Assembly (NCBI GenBank): GCA_031772625.1
Contig: CM062810.1
Span: 869,941,650 to 870,005,649 of the forward strand
DNA from: Pinus tabuliformis
Lineage: Eukaryota > Streptophyta > Pinopsida > Pinales > Pinaceae
Reading direction: 5' to 3'
DNA: 64,000 bases
In this document: piece after piece, positions 11,601 through 24,222 of the stretch
Numbering within the stretch: the stretch's first letter is position 1
Layout of the letters: each line of letters begins with the position of its first letter
Made by a program: the position numbers and the translations under genes
The notes under the pieces: generated by a model
Told to the model about the DNA's origin: nothing
What the model saw: the letters and a program-made list of their open reading frames with translations, nothing else
The model's database searches: none

Positions 11601-12557
11601 TGTTGGCGAGAAAAAATGCACAGTTGCTAGGAGTCTGACCTACTGACCACTGCTACACAATTTCTGAGTTGAGTGAACTGCTGGGCTACAGAGGGCTTGC
11701 TCATGAAATCTGCGTAGTTTTCCGGGTGAGCAATCGGTTGGCTGACTAGGTGACTGGTTGTAAAAACTGCACAATTTTCTAAGGGAGACACGGATGGGTA
11801 CTGGGGGTCTATCCGGCCTGTCTGCATAATTTTCTTAGTTAGCAGAGTGGGCATGGTCTTCGTCCTCTATGCAATTTCTTAGGGGAATCAATCCCGAGTT
11901 GACTACCCAGTGAAACTCTCTGATTAACTAGCAAGAGGGTTGATTGATCAGCTTACGGGCAGCGTAGCTTGAAATGGCTTGTTGGGGTGTTTCTGCACTG
12001 TTGTCAGTGACAGTCAGTCGAGTCGATGGTGGGTTAAAGGTCTGGTTGTTAGAGGGTGATCTAGTCACCAGAACTTCAGCAAAAATGACTAAGTGTGTGA
12101 GCAAGTGAATTTGTGCATACATAACCTTCCAAACAAAGACTCACATGACTTGACGATGAGACACCTCAAACCATCAAGACACACATGTTCAACATGACTG
12201 ACTGACGGTACAAGAGGCAAGCACAACGCTTGTGATAGATCGTTAAAAGACCATGATGATGCTTTTGTGACAATGTATATAACACTTTGTGTGAGTGTGA
12301 TAGATGTTTACATAGTGAACACAACATGTACACACGAAGCGAAGACCTTGTGTATGACCAAAACATGGTCACAAGCGAGACATTGTTACCAACATGCAAA
12401 AGTTGTCTGTTGAATGGTCAAGCAAGGTGGGTGCAAATACTCAACACGATCCCATGGGCTGAGCCTGAGTGCTTGCAAACATCAAGTAAGAACTCAAGGG
12501 AGCCTTCGAAATTGGATGTGGGCCAAAATTTTGGAGTGTGTTGTCGCTGCTACAACA

Positions 12558-13810
12558 CTTGGCGACACACTGGTAGAACTCCAAATTCTCTATTTTGGTT
12601 CATTAATAGCACAAGGCCTTGGTATTTTGAGGAGTATTGAATCGATGTGCAAGTTACTTTGGCCTCTGCACTTACCCCATGGACAGTTGTGGTTCACCTT
12701 TTTCCAACTTAGTCAAACATAACAAAAATTTCAGCTTGATCACAGTGTTTTGAAATTGGAAAGGGTAGTTTGGCTTGCGAGTTGAAATTTTTTAGGGTAT
12801 AATTTTTATCTCTGTTGTTGCTCCACTTCTATCAAGCCTAGGCAGTACCTCAGCGGAGTCACATAGGAACATACAGATTAATCTACTTCCAGCTAGCCTG
12901 GTCAGTGCCCCGGTAGAGTTCCATGCTTCACCTCTCTATGCAGGAAGCCTTTCTCTTCTTTCGCCTTTGTTTTTTTTTTCAAGAGGATTGTGCATTGGTA
13001 CTTATTTGTTTTTGGGTGGAAGAGGGATCTTGACTTATTGAGAGTAAAAGAGGTTGTTCCTTCGGAGAAGAATATAATACTTGTGGCATAGGTTTTCTTG
13101 TTTAGATATTTCTCCTTCTCCGTATCTACTAGTTTGATGAGCTTGAATACACAAAGAAGAATTTTGAGTACAGGCAGGCGTTTCTCAGTGTGGACACAGG
13201 TTCATGGTTGGACCAAATTTCCCCTTGCATACGGCTCATATTTTCTGTCAAGACTTCATCATCCAAAGGTTACGACCAAGCACATAGAAGATGGATGCAA
13301 GACTGGACAAGTGCTGTAGTGTGACAAGTCTCTTAGATTTCAGCCACATACTCATTCAAAAGGCAGAACTCAGTAGATGGCAACACTTATTTCCAGAAAA
13401 CAAAAATAACAAGGTATCAATCAAACAAAACAAAATGAAACAAAAATAGTAAGAAAAGCCAACACAACGACAAGAAATCAAAGCAAACAACCACACAAAC
13501 TAAACCAAGTCAGTAGGCAAACAAACATGCAAACCACAAAGCAAAGACAAGAGAAAAATAAAACACTACTCCTACTCCTATGCTAAACAGTTGAGGTTAC
13601 GTGAAATGAAATTTCCAGTGAAGCCACCGTAGGTGTACCCAATCTGCAGTCACACAGATACGAGCGATTAAATAAGATAAAAAACAATGTGCAACAAAAA
13701 ATGCAAGAACTTGACAAACTTTCACACGAGGGAGAAGGTCTCGCCTATGGGTGGAAGAATGTGTCACAACCACCTAAGAAACATGCTTACCTCTTCCGTG
13801 ACTACCATTT
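12558..13810 (-). other. 3' internal region of the gag-only element, no coding signal
   Basis: This stretch lies between the last gag-like block and the 3' LTR on the minus strand. Between about 13,390 and 13,570 the plus strand is almost free of T (long AAACAAAAC-type sequence), a strong strand composition bias. I see no clear polypurine tract beside the LTR and no ORF that I trust. Confidence 0.5.
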
Positions 13811-13811
13811 C

Positions 13812-15104
13812 TCAAAAAACCTTGAAGGCCTCTTGCAAGTGTGTGTTGTTTTGCACCAAGTTTGTTAGCGAGTGTGAGGAAGGACTGAAGCTTGTTACTT
13901 GCAGCATGACTTGCCAAATAACATTGTTCCAGCCATTCAACAATTGCATCATAAAATTTTTGATGGATGTTTTGAAAGATTCGTGATCTTTGAGAAGAGG
14001 GATTCCTAATTCGAGAGAGGGGATCATGATGGGATAGATCTGGTCATTCTCATTGGTCATATCAAGACAATGAGGGCCTGCCATAGCCATCAACATAGGC
14101 TGAAGTGCCTCACTTGTTTGACAGAAGTCTACGAATAAATATGTTACACGGTGAAGATCATAGTGTGCAAAGCAATTGTCATTGGATGTACTATTGGTAA
14201 AATGATAAACTGCATGATAGCCACCCAATATAGAAGAAAAATTAGACCAATGAGTTGAGATGCAGAATTCCTAATTTGACATGAACGAAGAAATTTTTTT
14301 ACCAATCGTGCGAACACTCTGAATGAGGGAACCAAGTTCATTATGCACTAGACATGATAGAACACCCACCTGCAACTGGTGAAAAAGTGCGCAAGAATCA
14401 TGGTCATCATAGAAATGTGGAAAGGATGCCAGCACTGTGAGTGTGTGAAACCAATTGGGTTGTGGTGAAATACGAGTAACTTGATTCACGCGATAGGTTG
14501 TGCTCTCATCATCACGCAGGGAGATTGCTAGTGTGATGAGTGGGTAGAGTTGATGTGAAAAATTTGTAAAAATACCAAGGAGCTAATTATGGGACAGAAC
14601 ATCCGATAAGTATGATTCTGGATAAAAATATTCTTTGAGATGATAAACTTTGTTGTCCCATGATTGCATGAGGGATAAACACTCCCAACCTGAATTAGAT
14701 GTAAGAGAGGTGCATGAAGATGAACATGCTGCAACAGACTCATGGATTCAATCATTAGTGAAAGTCTTAAATTTTCAAATAACACACCCAAAATAGTAAA
14801 TATTATTTACATAGGGATCCACGTCGAGTGAAACCATGCATATAGACGGATTGTATGTGAGAAATGAGATCTGATTTGTTTTTACGAGCTTGCCAAAGTC
14901 ACGAGGTCCTGACATAACCATCAACAGACATTGAAGTGCCTCGACTCCCTGGCACGTCCCGAAACTTTCCATAATTGAAAAATTGGATTTTGAGATGTGA
15001 ACGAGATCATGCATGGCTTGAGAATGTCTGTTGCTACTAATTTCAAACCTTCTCTTACGAGGACAACCATCTTCATCACGAGCTTCATCAAAATTTTCAA
15101 CAAG
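13812..15104 (-). pseudogene. Downstream gag-like blocks of the gag-only element
   Basis: Minus-strand frames at 15,014-14,775, 14,489-14,144 and 14,228-13,812 are collinear with the gag frame upstream and likely one former long ORF. A motif recurs in it: EALQCLLMVMSGPRDFGK (about 14,950-14,890) and EALQPMLMAMAGPHCLDM (about 14,110-14,055). No zinc knuckle, protease or polymerase residues are seen, and function is unknown. The duplication suggests internal growth of the coding region. Confidence 0.45.
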
Positions 15105-16500
15105 CTAACTTGATGAGCTGTCTTCATGCAACACACAAGTTGATGACGAGTGGGAAGGTTCCTGTGTGTTGAGACTATTTTCATCATGGAAAACCACACT
15201 GCCTTGTGTCGATTGAGGAGACAATTCATAAGATGAAGAAGCAAGGGAACGCAAAGTATGTCCGACACATGTTGATGTGCTATGAACGATAGGACACACA
15301 TGCAAGTGAGGTCCAGAGGAAGCTTTGATATGGATGTCTAATTTCACTGGTGTGCATTCTAGATCTGAGTTAGAGTGTACATGATATGATAGTAGATCAT
15401 AGGATGTGCTTGGGTGTTCATCACAACATACGGGAGCATGGGAGTGATGACAACCCAAGACTAGAGGTTGATCAAAAGAATTTTTTTTGCATGATGTTTC
15501 ACCAAGATTCATGGATCGAGAATCGATCAAGAATGGAAGCTCAATGTTTTGAGAGGAATTGATTGTGTCTTCACTATCCTTCTCCTCTGCTTGTATGATG
15601 AGACTGCCTTGCACATGACTGCAACTTAAGCCATCAGCTTGGGAATCAAGAGACTCCGCGCGGATAGATTGTGAATTAGATCGCTCAAGCAAGTCATGGT
15701 GCAAAGAGTCGTCGCTTGTAGATGATGGAGGATGGTAGAGATGCATATTAGACTCAAGACTTCGGTTATGAATAGTGATGTCCTCTGTTTTCACCATAGT
15801 CTTTCTTAACCATTCTGAAATTTCCTCCATTGGGAAAGGAGATAGCCGACCAAATGGGTTGGGAACATGTTGCACAGATTTTCCATCTTTGCAACCACTG
15901 TGAGGGGGTACATGTTGCGTAGATTTCTTAGTTTTGCAACCACTGTGGGGGGGTACCCACTGTGCAGATTTCTTAGCTTTGTAGTCGCTGCGAGGGGGCA
16001 CCCTCTTTGAGACATGAGGTGTCTCGTGATCTGTAAGACTCAAGGAAGAAGGTAAATTGGGAGGTTCACCATTTTGTGAGATATGAACCAAGCGTTTCAT
16101 CTCTTGGCTCATGGAGTCAAGGTCCATAAACCATTCAGGAATTTTGTGATAGAGGTGAGGGAGGTAGGTAGCAAAGTCTTCAACTGATTCACTAGGATTC
16201 ATTCTTAAACGAGATATTATTTCATAGACATCTTGGTGGTCACACTCATCGAAGGATAGATGGAGATCCTTGAGGAAAGTGAGAAGGGAATGGACAGAAG
16301 CAGGTGGCAGGGTATGACACCACTAATTAGCACGACCTTCAAGGGTGAGGAAGAAGAGTACGCAAACAAGCTCATCACTATCGATTTCATGAGATTCACA
16401 GAAATGAAGAAAATCAGAAATGTGCTTGGTTATGGACGTTTTGTCCTCACCGTCAAACTTTAACAAGGACAAGTGATTGAGAAGCTCATCGGGGATTGAT
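15105..16500 (-). pseudogene. gag of the non-autonomous element
   Basis: From 16,500 the minus strand reads a retrotransposon gag domain: LLKFDGEDKTSITKHISDFL, ESHEIDSDELVCVLFFLTLE, RAN-stop-WCHTLPPASVHS, FLKDLHLSFDECDHQD, VYEIISRLRMNPSESVEDFA. A single stop sits where gag proteins have Gln/Arg before the Trp. After it 365 codons are open (16,202-15,105). Around codons 68-125 a 17-residue unit ending in ...VPPHSGCKTKKSTQH is repeated three to four times. The C-terminal part is Ser/His-rich without a recognised domain. Gag would form particles, and this copy needs readthrough or is dead. Confidence 0.7.
15870..16020 (-). repeat. 51-base coding tandem repeat inside gag
   Basis: On the plus strand the unit GTTTTGCAACCACTGTG-GGGGGTAC recurs at 51-base steps around 15,890, 15,940 and 15,990. 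It encodes the repeated 17-residue gag motif. A length that is a multiple of three keeps the frame. Confidence 0.7.
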
Positions 16501-16618
16501 AGCTAATTAACAGAGAAATGAGAGAAACACCCTGAGAGCAAGAATTGTGTATGATTCATTGGGTAAGAGATTGAACCTAGATGTACGAGCTCAAATTGTC
16601 ATTTGGCCCTCCTTCTAG

Positions 16619-19445
16619 TGTTAGAAATTTTGACGGTGCTAGACCTGCCAACATTTAGGGGATCACCCCTGTATGAAGTCCCCTGTATGATGGCCCAGTT
16701 TCTAGTATCTTAAAAAATTTCCTTAGCTCTTTCTTGTCAGCAAAGGAGAGTGGCCTGCTTTATCTTCGAGTAGCGAGGTTTGTGTTCTTGGTGATTGATA
16801 GTGTTACTTGTGTCAAGGTTCTTTCACCGTAGAGAGAGAGGGTGGGAGTGAATCCCAAGTCAGATGGGAGGAAGCCCAACTCTATTAAGAACACACAACA
16901 CAACAGGATGTGCACAGCTTCCGGAGGAGCAATCCACACATATGTGGTAGTCATAACACACAATAGAAGATATCATGTATGACACTCATCAAGAAATACG
17001 CTCGAGTGCAATGTCATTATAGTGAGTTTACATGAAAGGTTATGTTTGATGTCTGGGAGGTAACAAACATGGGTAGGACATTGTTAACAACTTGTACAAC
17101 ACCTTTTTGTTAATATATGTATTAGAGCAGTTGAACGAATTCAAGTGTTAAACACAGGTTAAAGCAACATGTATTACAAGTGTTCAAGATAAATCTTACA
17201 AACAGTTACAACACGTGTGAAAACATGTTAGCAGGCTTCTGAATTAAGCGAAAGTTCCAAGACACATCGATACACCATACATCACTAACCCTATGGACAG
17301 GGTGTTGGAGCCATTACTTACTCCTCAAATAAAAGATTAGAGACTCTCAAGGCTATGTGGGAGGAGCCAAGGTGAAAAGTATTTTGCATGTACAAATGAG
17401 GGCTATTTATAGCCAAGGGTAAAACTGACCCTTGTGACTGTGCGACTTCCCTCATGACTCTTTGACTTTCATGACTTTTCAACTTTACATGATTCTTCAG
17501 ATTACAAGTGGCTCTCTTGGACTTCCACGTTACAATAAATTGATTGACACAGTATGGCCCACAGTAATTATGTGGCCGACATAACTCATGACATGACTCA
17601 ACATGACTCATGACATGACTCAGCATGATAGTGCTGGTATGTTCATGCTGATGCTGGCGTGCATGTTGAGTTGTAGTGTTGCTAAGTGATGGATGTCATC
17701 TTGGTGTGTCACCGCTTCACCTCTATATGGCAAGGTGCGGGGAGTTTTCGATGGTCGTTGGGTTCGCTTGATGTTGCATTCACATGTTTCTCCTTGCTTG
17801 TACTTTGGCATGCTTGACATATTCATCCATTTACAAAAATTTCATGTTCGTCTGTTTGTCCGTCCACGAACACATCTTTGCATGTTCATCCTTCTGTCTG
17901 TCTATGAACACATCTTCACATGTTCATCTGTCCATCCATCCATGAACACATCTTCACATGGTCATCTGTTCGTTCATTCATGAACATGTCCTTTTGCATG
18001 CACTCCCTTTGTTCATCCCATCTGTCATCACATAATGTACCTATATCTACAGTCACTCATGATGAGATGACATCAAATCCATAAATCTCCTAGTCTACCA
18101 TGATGCATGATCATTTTCGGATGTAGGTGACCGGGAGAGCGGACAGGGTTGCAAAACTGCATGAGGCGACTTTTGAGATGGGATGCTGGCTCCAGGAACT
18201 GCTGATTAAAACTGTGAAGAAGTCACTGGGAGATGGAGATGAGCATTCTAGATTGGCAGTGACTATCTGTGGGATCTGACTCGGCTGGAGGACAAATCTG
18301 TGCAATTTTTGGGAGAAGCAATGTAGGCTACGGGAGGGTTGGGTAGGAAATATCTACACCATTTTTGGAGTGAGTGGGAAGTAAGATCTTGGCAGAAAAA
18401 ATTGCGCATTACTTGGAGGGAGCTAGTAGCGGCCTGCAGGAGCTTGGCTGCAAAAACTGCGCAGTTCCTAGAGGGAGCTGACAGCGGGCTGGTGGTGGGA
18501 AAACCTACGCATTTGCTGGGAGGTTGACCTGCTAACCATCTCTACATAGTTTCTAATTTGAGCAAACGACTGGGCTACAGAGGGCTTGCTCATGAAATCT
18601 GCATAGTTTTCCAGGTGAGCAGCCGATCAGCTAACTAGGTGACTAACTGGGAAATCTGTGCAATTTTCTGAGGGAGATAGGGACAGGCACTGGGTGTCTA
18701 TCTGACCTATTTCTGGAATTTTCTCAGTCAGCAGAGCGAGCATTGTCTATAGGATCCACACAATTTTTTAGGGGAGTTAGTCCTAAGGTGACTACCTGGT
18801 CAAACTCTCTGGTTGACCAACAAGAGGGTTGATTGATCAGCTTTTAGGCAGCGCAACTTGAAATGGCTTACTGGGGTGTTTCTGCACTGTTCTGGGTGAC
18901 AATCGTTTTAGTCAATGGTAGGGTGAAGGTCTGGCTATTAGAGGGTGATCTAGTCATCAGAACTTCAGCAAAAATGACTAAGTGTGTTAGTGAGTGAATT
19001 TGTGCATACACAACCTTGCAAACACACACTCACATGACTTGATTACAAGACGCCTCAAACCATCAAGACACACATGCTCAACATGAATGATCGTCGATGC
19101 GAGCGTCAAGCACGATGCTTGTGATAGATCATTGAATGACCACGACGATGCTTGCGCGATAGTGCATACAACTCCATGTGTGAGTGCGATGGATGTTTAC
19201 ATAATGAACACAACATGTACACATGAAGTAAATACCTTATGTATAACTAGAACATGGTCACAAGAAAGACATTGTTACCAACATGCAAAAGCTCTTCGTT
19301 GAACGGTCAAGCAAGGTGGGTGAAAAGACTCAACACGAGCCCATGGGGTGAGCCCGAGTGCTTGCTAACATCAAGTAGAAACTCAAGGGAGGCTCTAAAA
19401 TTGGTGCAGGCCAAACTTTTGTAGGGTGTTGCAACCGCTACAACA
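16619..19445 (-). repeat. Right (5') LTR of the gag-only element
   Basis: It begins near TGTTAGAAATTTTGACGG and ends CTACAACA just before the CCATG duplication. It is collinear with the left LTR. The exact inner end is uncertain by about ten bases, because the left copy lacks the first TTAGAAA. No convincing primer-binding site was recognised beside it. Confidence 0.8.
17820..17995. repeat. Tandem repeat in the right LTR, about 40-base units
   Basis: This is the same TTCATCC...GAACACATCTTCACATG array as in the left LTR at 10,863-11,045, with independent substitutions. Confidence 0.7.
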
Positions 19446-19450
19446 CCATG
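19446..19450. repeat. Target-site duplication CCATG, right copy
   Basis: It is identical to 9,644-9,648. After it the gypsy LTR resumes with the sequence found at about 27,233 in the uninterrupted LTR. Confidence 0.8.
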
Positions 19451-21018
19451 ATAGGTATTTTGTCAAACATATCATGAATATGTAATCTACAGGTGTAATT
19501 AATAGATTTGAGTATAGGGGTCTCATACCTAGTTAGCTGAGAATCACTAAGAGACATTGATTCATCAACATATTAACTTCTAGTTCATCCATTAGGGCAT
19601 ATATACATTGATCATTCATTTACAAGTAAAAACATGATGAGAGCCATACATAGCTACTGTCATAAAACACATATATAACCAAGATAATAGCAACATAAAT
19701 ACCAATGAAATCACAACCATATAAATGACATATAATCCAATATAATAGTCATAGAAATACAAGGAGAAGTAATCTCATATTGATGATGCAAAATCCGAAC
19801 CCAAGATGGGACTTCTACATTCCACCGGACTATAGAATGGCTGAGCCAAATCTCTCTTTAGCCATACACCCGCATTCCATATTCCATGCATGAATGTGGG
19901 ATCTCATAGAACACATCAATCCAAAACCATCCAGGTCTCCAAAGGCCATCCACCTCAACCCATCAAATAGTGATTCCACCTCATGATCAAACATCACAAA
20001 ACCATCATTAAATTGGTATCTATCTAAGCCTTCCAAGGATTCTAAAGAATTTTTCCAACCAAGGCTTCCGGGACTAGTAACTCAATCCACAGATTTTACC
20101 AGAATTCCAAAGCGTTTATCCAACCAGGGCTTCAAGACTAGTAATTCAACCCACCACAGGCTTCCAAAGAATTTTTCCAACCAAGGCTTCTAGGACTAGT
20201 ACCTCAACCCAAATTGTTATAGAGATTCCAGAGCGTTTGTCCAACCAGGGCTTCCAGGACTAATAACTTAACCCAATCTAAGGAAACATGAGAACCAACC
20301 AAAACTAAACAAGGTAAAAAAATCCAAAATCACCATGGCTAACCATGAAATGGAAAGGCTAGGAAATCGACTATCAATCTCGGCCGTCCTCCATGACTAT
20401 GACTAATCATAATTAAAAAGCCACATGCATATGCCATGACTGCCAAAACTAGTGAGGAAAACATACATGCAACTTGGTAATTGCATGTAAAATCTAATGT
20501 AGTTGTCGATCCTAATATCCTCTTGCACTTTCCTACTCTTCCTTTGCCTTCTTGCTCCAAGAATCCAAGTATGTCACACCCTCCAAAAGTGCTCCAAGAA
20601 AACTCTGTCTCCAAGAATATGAGAGAGAGAGAGAGAATAATGAGATAGCTCCAAAACTGAACCGACAAAAGGTTACCAACTGATCCTCAAAAGCCTTTTT
20701 ATGAATGAAGCCTCTATTTCCTTCATTTTCCATTATTTTCCTTCATTTTCCTCTTCACATGTAACATGTGTCCTTTCCCCTCCCTTTTGTCCTAATTTCC
20801 ATTATTTTCATAAATAAATGTGACAAAAATTCCATTTTTCCTTTCCAAAGCCTTAGCCATTGCATTTTCCAATTTCCTTAGCCATTAACAACCACATGAA
20901 CACCCACACTAGGATGTCTTGCCCAACATTCAGCTTGGAATAAGTGTCCCATCAACTATGGTTATTATTTTGTCCTTATTAACTTTTATTACATGTAATT
21001 TTCACCAGGGCTATTACA
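19451..21018 (-). repeat. Left (3') LTR of the gypsy element, inner segment
   Basis: It is collinear with 27,233-28,790, including the minisatellite near 20,040-20,285 and the GAGAGAGAGA tract near 20,622. It ends GGCTATTACA at 21,018, so the minus strand starts TGTAATAGCC. Confidence 0.88.
20035..20285. repeat. LTR minisatellite, 55-64-base units, about four copies
   Basis: The unit contains TTTTCCAACCAAGGCTTC, then GGACTAGTAACTCAACCC. The homologous array in the other LTR lies at about 27,800-28,055 with similar copy number, so it is a stable part of this LTR family. Confidence 0.75.
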
Positions 21019-21040
21019 GAACCCTCCCCCTTGGGGGAAC
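21019..21040 (-). promoter_or_regulatory. Polypurine tract next to the 3' LTR
   Basis: The minus strand reads CCAAGGGGGAGGGTTC immediately before the LTR start. This is the position and base bias expected for the plus-strand DNA primer of an LTR retrotransposon. Confidence 0.7.
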
Positions 21041-21284
21041 ACCATCCTCAGTGTTCAACAACACATATAACCACAATACTATTTTAAGCAAAAAATACTG
21101 CCAATGGAGCTTTTTAACTTAAGTCGTTGCGTTGTTTGCAATGATCAACCTACTTGAAAGGAAACCAACATGAAAACATAACAAACATAACATCATAACG
21201 ACATGACACCCATATCGTTTATTGGATATTTATAACATAGCTCATGGTGGTGTTTACATCCATATACATATGTACATATACAAA

Positions 21285-21354
21285 ATCACCAAACATATAC
21301 CAAAACATATACCAAGACATATACCAAAACACCATACCAAAACACCATGCCAAA
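21285..21354. repeat. 12-base tandem repeat in the 3' internal region
   Basis: ACATATACCAAA-type units repeat five to six times, the last ones shifting to CACCATACCAAA. They lie just downstream of the integrase remnant on the minus strand. Confidence 0.65.
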
Positions 21355-21399
21355 ACTGCTTTGCCTCAACTAGCAAACAAAGAAGGTTATATAGCCTAC

Positions 21400-22808
21400 A
21401 TCTGATCCACCATCACCCATGTAGCTTAATCGGTCCCAAGTGCTTCCATTGCACCTTAACCTACTTGATTTCTTGGTTCCGGAGCATGAGCACATTTTTT
21501 ACAATATACGTTGAGGCTCCAGTTGGAATTCTCCATTTGGTTCCACCTATAATACAGACCAGTCAATCACATGATCAACATCTCTAACATACTTCTTAAG
21601 TAATGACACATGGAAAACATAATGAACTTTCACTATCAGAGGCAGTGCAAGTCGATATGCTACTAGCTCAATCCCTTCAATGATACTGAAGCTTCACAAA
21701 ACCATGATGCCAGCTTGGTACATGATCCAATCTACAAGGAGCTCTTCTTCAATTTGATACACAAGTACACATGTTTCCCAACCTAGAAATCCTTGAACAA
21801 CCTATTCTGATTTGCATAGCTCTTTTGCCTATCCTGTGATTCCTTTATATTCTTCTTGATCAATTGTATTTCCTATTCCATGTCTACCAACACGTTTGTT
21901 CCAATCAACACCTTGTTAACTGGATCACTCCAACTGATAAGAGTATTTCAACTCCACCCATATAATGCCTCAAATAGACTCATCTTCAAAGATTCCTGAT
22001 ATCCATTGTTGTAAGAGAACGCTACCAGTGGAAGGTACTCTTCCCACTTTCATTGTTGATGCATCACATATATCTTGAACATGTCCTCCAATATCTTATT
22101 GGCCCTCTCTGTTTGTCCATCTGTCTACGGATGATAATTTGTATTAAAGGCCACCTATATGCCCAAACCTGTAAACAACTTATTCCAAAACTTTGAAGTG
22201 AACTTTGCATCCCTCTCTGACATAATCTTCTTCATAACACCATGCAATCTGCCCACATCTCTAATCAATAACTATCCTAAATCACTAGCTGAGAATGTAA
22301 ACTTCACTAGAAAAAAATGTGCAACCTTTATCAACATGTCCACAACAACCATGATGGAATCATGTTGTCTCACTGTCTTCAGTAAACATGTGATGAAGTC
22401 CATGGAAATGACCTCCCATTTCCATTCTGGAATTGTTGTTGGCTATAGTCATCCACTTGGATTCTTACACTCTACCTTCACATGCTGACAATTGAAACAC
22501 CTAGCCACAAACTCCGCTACATCCCTCTTTAGGTTTGACCAATAATAAAATATCTTCACTATGGTCAGTGTCATCTTATAACCTAGGTGACCCGAATATG
22601 GTTTCGCGTGAAACTCTCTCAAGATCACCTTCTTGAGCTCACTACTATCTGGTATATATATCATGTCTTTGAATCTGACCAATCCTTCTGATGTAAGGAA
22701 ATAGTCCATATCCTGTGCATGTGCACTTGTACCTGTACCTGTACATATACCTATACTATCACCTGTACCTATACATGTACTCTGATGCAACCTATGCATA
22801 ATCTCCAT
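21400..22808 (-). pseudogene. Integrase of the gypsy element (broken)
   Basis: The HHCC zinc-binding domain is readable at 22,690-22,460: LVRFKDMIYIPDS, FHAKPYSGHLGYKMT, VARCFNCQHVK. The catalytic core (22,440-22,050) survives in pieces in several frames (for example a FITC-P-DSIMVV-like and DRxSKF-like series). A Ty3-type C-terminal tail is traceable to about 21,400, where a TW-M-VDQM-like motif closes the frame. Integrase would insert the cDNA. Frameshifts make this copy non-functional. Upstream (22,712-22,790) a TGTACC hexamer tract enlarges the linker to RNase H. Confidence 0.75.
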
Positions 22809-23140
22809 ATATCTATCATCCTATTGACCTATATGCAAGATCCTATCCTATAAGTCTGTCCCATAGGAGCTCATAGTTGCTAAGTGATTTATCTATATCC
22901 ATCTGCTAAGAGCATCGGCCACTCTATTCTCTTTGCCTTTGATGTCCCTAATCTCAAAATCAAATTCACTGATCATAGCCAACCATCAACCCTTCCTACC
23001 ATTTAGATTAGGTTGTCAAACAGGTATTGCAAACCACTGTAATCACTCATCAATGTAAACCTCCTTCTCAGAAGATAGTGTCTCTACATCTTCAATGCAT
23101 GTATAATCACTGCCAATTCAAGATCATGCATGGGATAGTT

Positions 23141-24150
23141 CTACTCATGCTCATTTATCTTCTGTGACTCATAACATACAACATGTCCATCTTGCATAAG
23201 GACTCGACCAAGTCCCTTCTTGCAAGCATCTATGCATACTACAAACTCTTTTCCTGAATCCACAATCTTTAACATCGTTTCATGTGTCAACAACTGCTTG
23301 AGCTGCTCAAAACTAGCCTCACACTTCTCTGTCCATTCAAACTTCTTACCTTTCCTCTGCAATGATGTGATAGGATAGGAAATCTATGAGAAGTTCCCGA
23401 TGAACCTCCTACAATAGCCTTCCAACCACATAAAGGATCTCACCTCATCTCATTCTTAGGAGATACCCACTCCATGATGGCCCTTATCTTCTCTGGATCT
23501 ATTGCAATTCCCTCCTTGGAGACAACATGTCCCAAGTAATGTACCTTAGTCTGAAAGAAACTACACTTGCTAAGCTTAGCATACAAATGATGCTCTCTCA
23601 AAAACCTCAACACTACTGCTAAATTTTTGACATGCTCTTCCTCATTTTTAGAATATACCAATATGTCATGAATGAACACAAAAACAAACTTATCCATATA
23701 CGGACACAACACAATATTCATCAAGCACATAAATGTAGCCAGAGCATTATTCAAACTGAATAGAACTACAACAAAATCATAATGACCATACCTGGTCGGG
23801 AAATTTCTCTTGTAAATTTCCTCCCCTTTGATGTGTACCTGATGATATCCAAATCTTAGATCAATCTTCGAGAACACTGTTTCTCCCTTCAACTGATTGA
23901 ACGAGTCATCAATACTCGGTAATGGATGGCTATTCTTGATGGTCACTTTGTTCAAATGCCTGTAGTCAATGCATAATCTGAGAGTACCATCTTTATTCTT
24001 CCCAAACAATACTGGTGCACCCCATGTTGATACACTTGGCCTAATGTACCCCTTGTCCAACATTTCCTTCAAATGTAGCTTCAACTCCACCAACTCAGGT
24101 GTGCTCATCCTATAAGTTTCTTTTGATGCTGGAGTTACCCCTGGAAACAA
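23141..24150 (-). pseudogene. Reverse transcriptase and RNase H of the gypsy element
   Basis: RT at 24,150-23,440 shows the palm and fingers in order: [69 protein letters not shown], then the catalytic box as [11 protein letters not shown] and the thumb [20 protein letters not shown]. The box should read Y/F-x-D-D, and the first Asp is His here, which should abolish polymerisation. RNase H starts near 23,362 (FEWTEKCEASFEQLKQLL, VVCIDACKKGLGRVLMQDG), and its C-terminal half is broken. The intact linear order confirms Ty3/gypsy. Confidence 0.88.
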
Positions 24151-24222
24151 CTCAATAGAAAATTCTACCTCCCTGTGAGGTGGAAACTTTTAAATATCCT
24201 TAGGAAATACATCCTTGAACTA

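Larger units (their letters stand above)
9649..12557 (-). repeat. Left (3') LTR of the gag-only element
   Basis: It starts TTTTGACGATGTTGGACC and ends GCTACAACA. It matches 16,628-19,445 along its whole length, for example the block around 9,790-10,000 against 16,730-16,980. It includes minisatellite-like tracts around 10,860-11,045 and 11,330-11,600. Short open frames in it are not conserved between the two LTR copies. Confidence 0.8.
9649..19445 (-). mobile_element. Large LTR element with gag but no recognisable pol (non-autonomous, TR-GAG-like)
   Basis: Two long LTR-like repeats (9,649-12,557 and about 16,619-19,445) flank a 4-kb internal region. The element lies in another element's LTR with a perfect 5-base CCATG duplication. 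The internal region codes on the minus strand for a gag domain and further gag-like blocks. I found no protease, RT, RNase H or integrase motif in either direction. It would need proteins from a related element to move. Confidence 0.8.

Noticed and set aside
15105..16202. 365-codon frame as a possible host gene
   Set aside because: The same frame continues upstream through one stop into a retrotransposon gag domain, and it lies between two LTRs.
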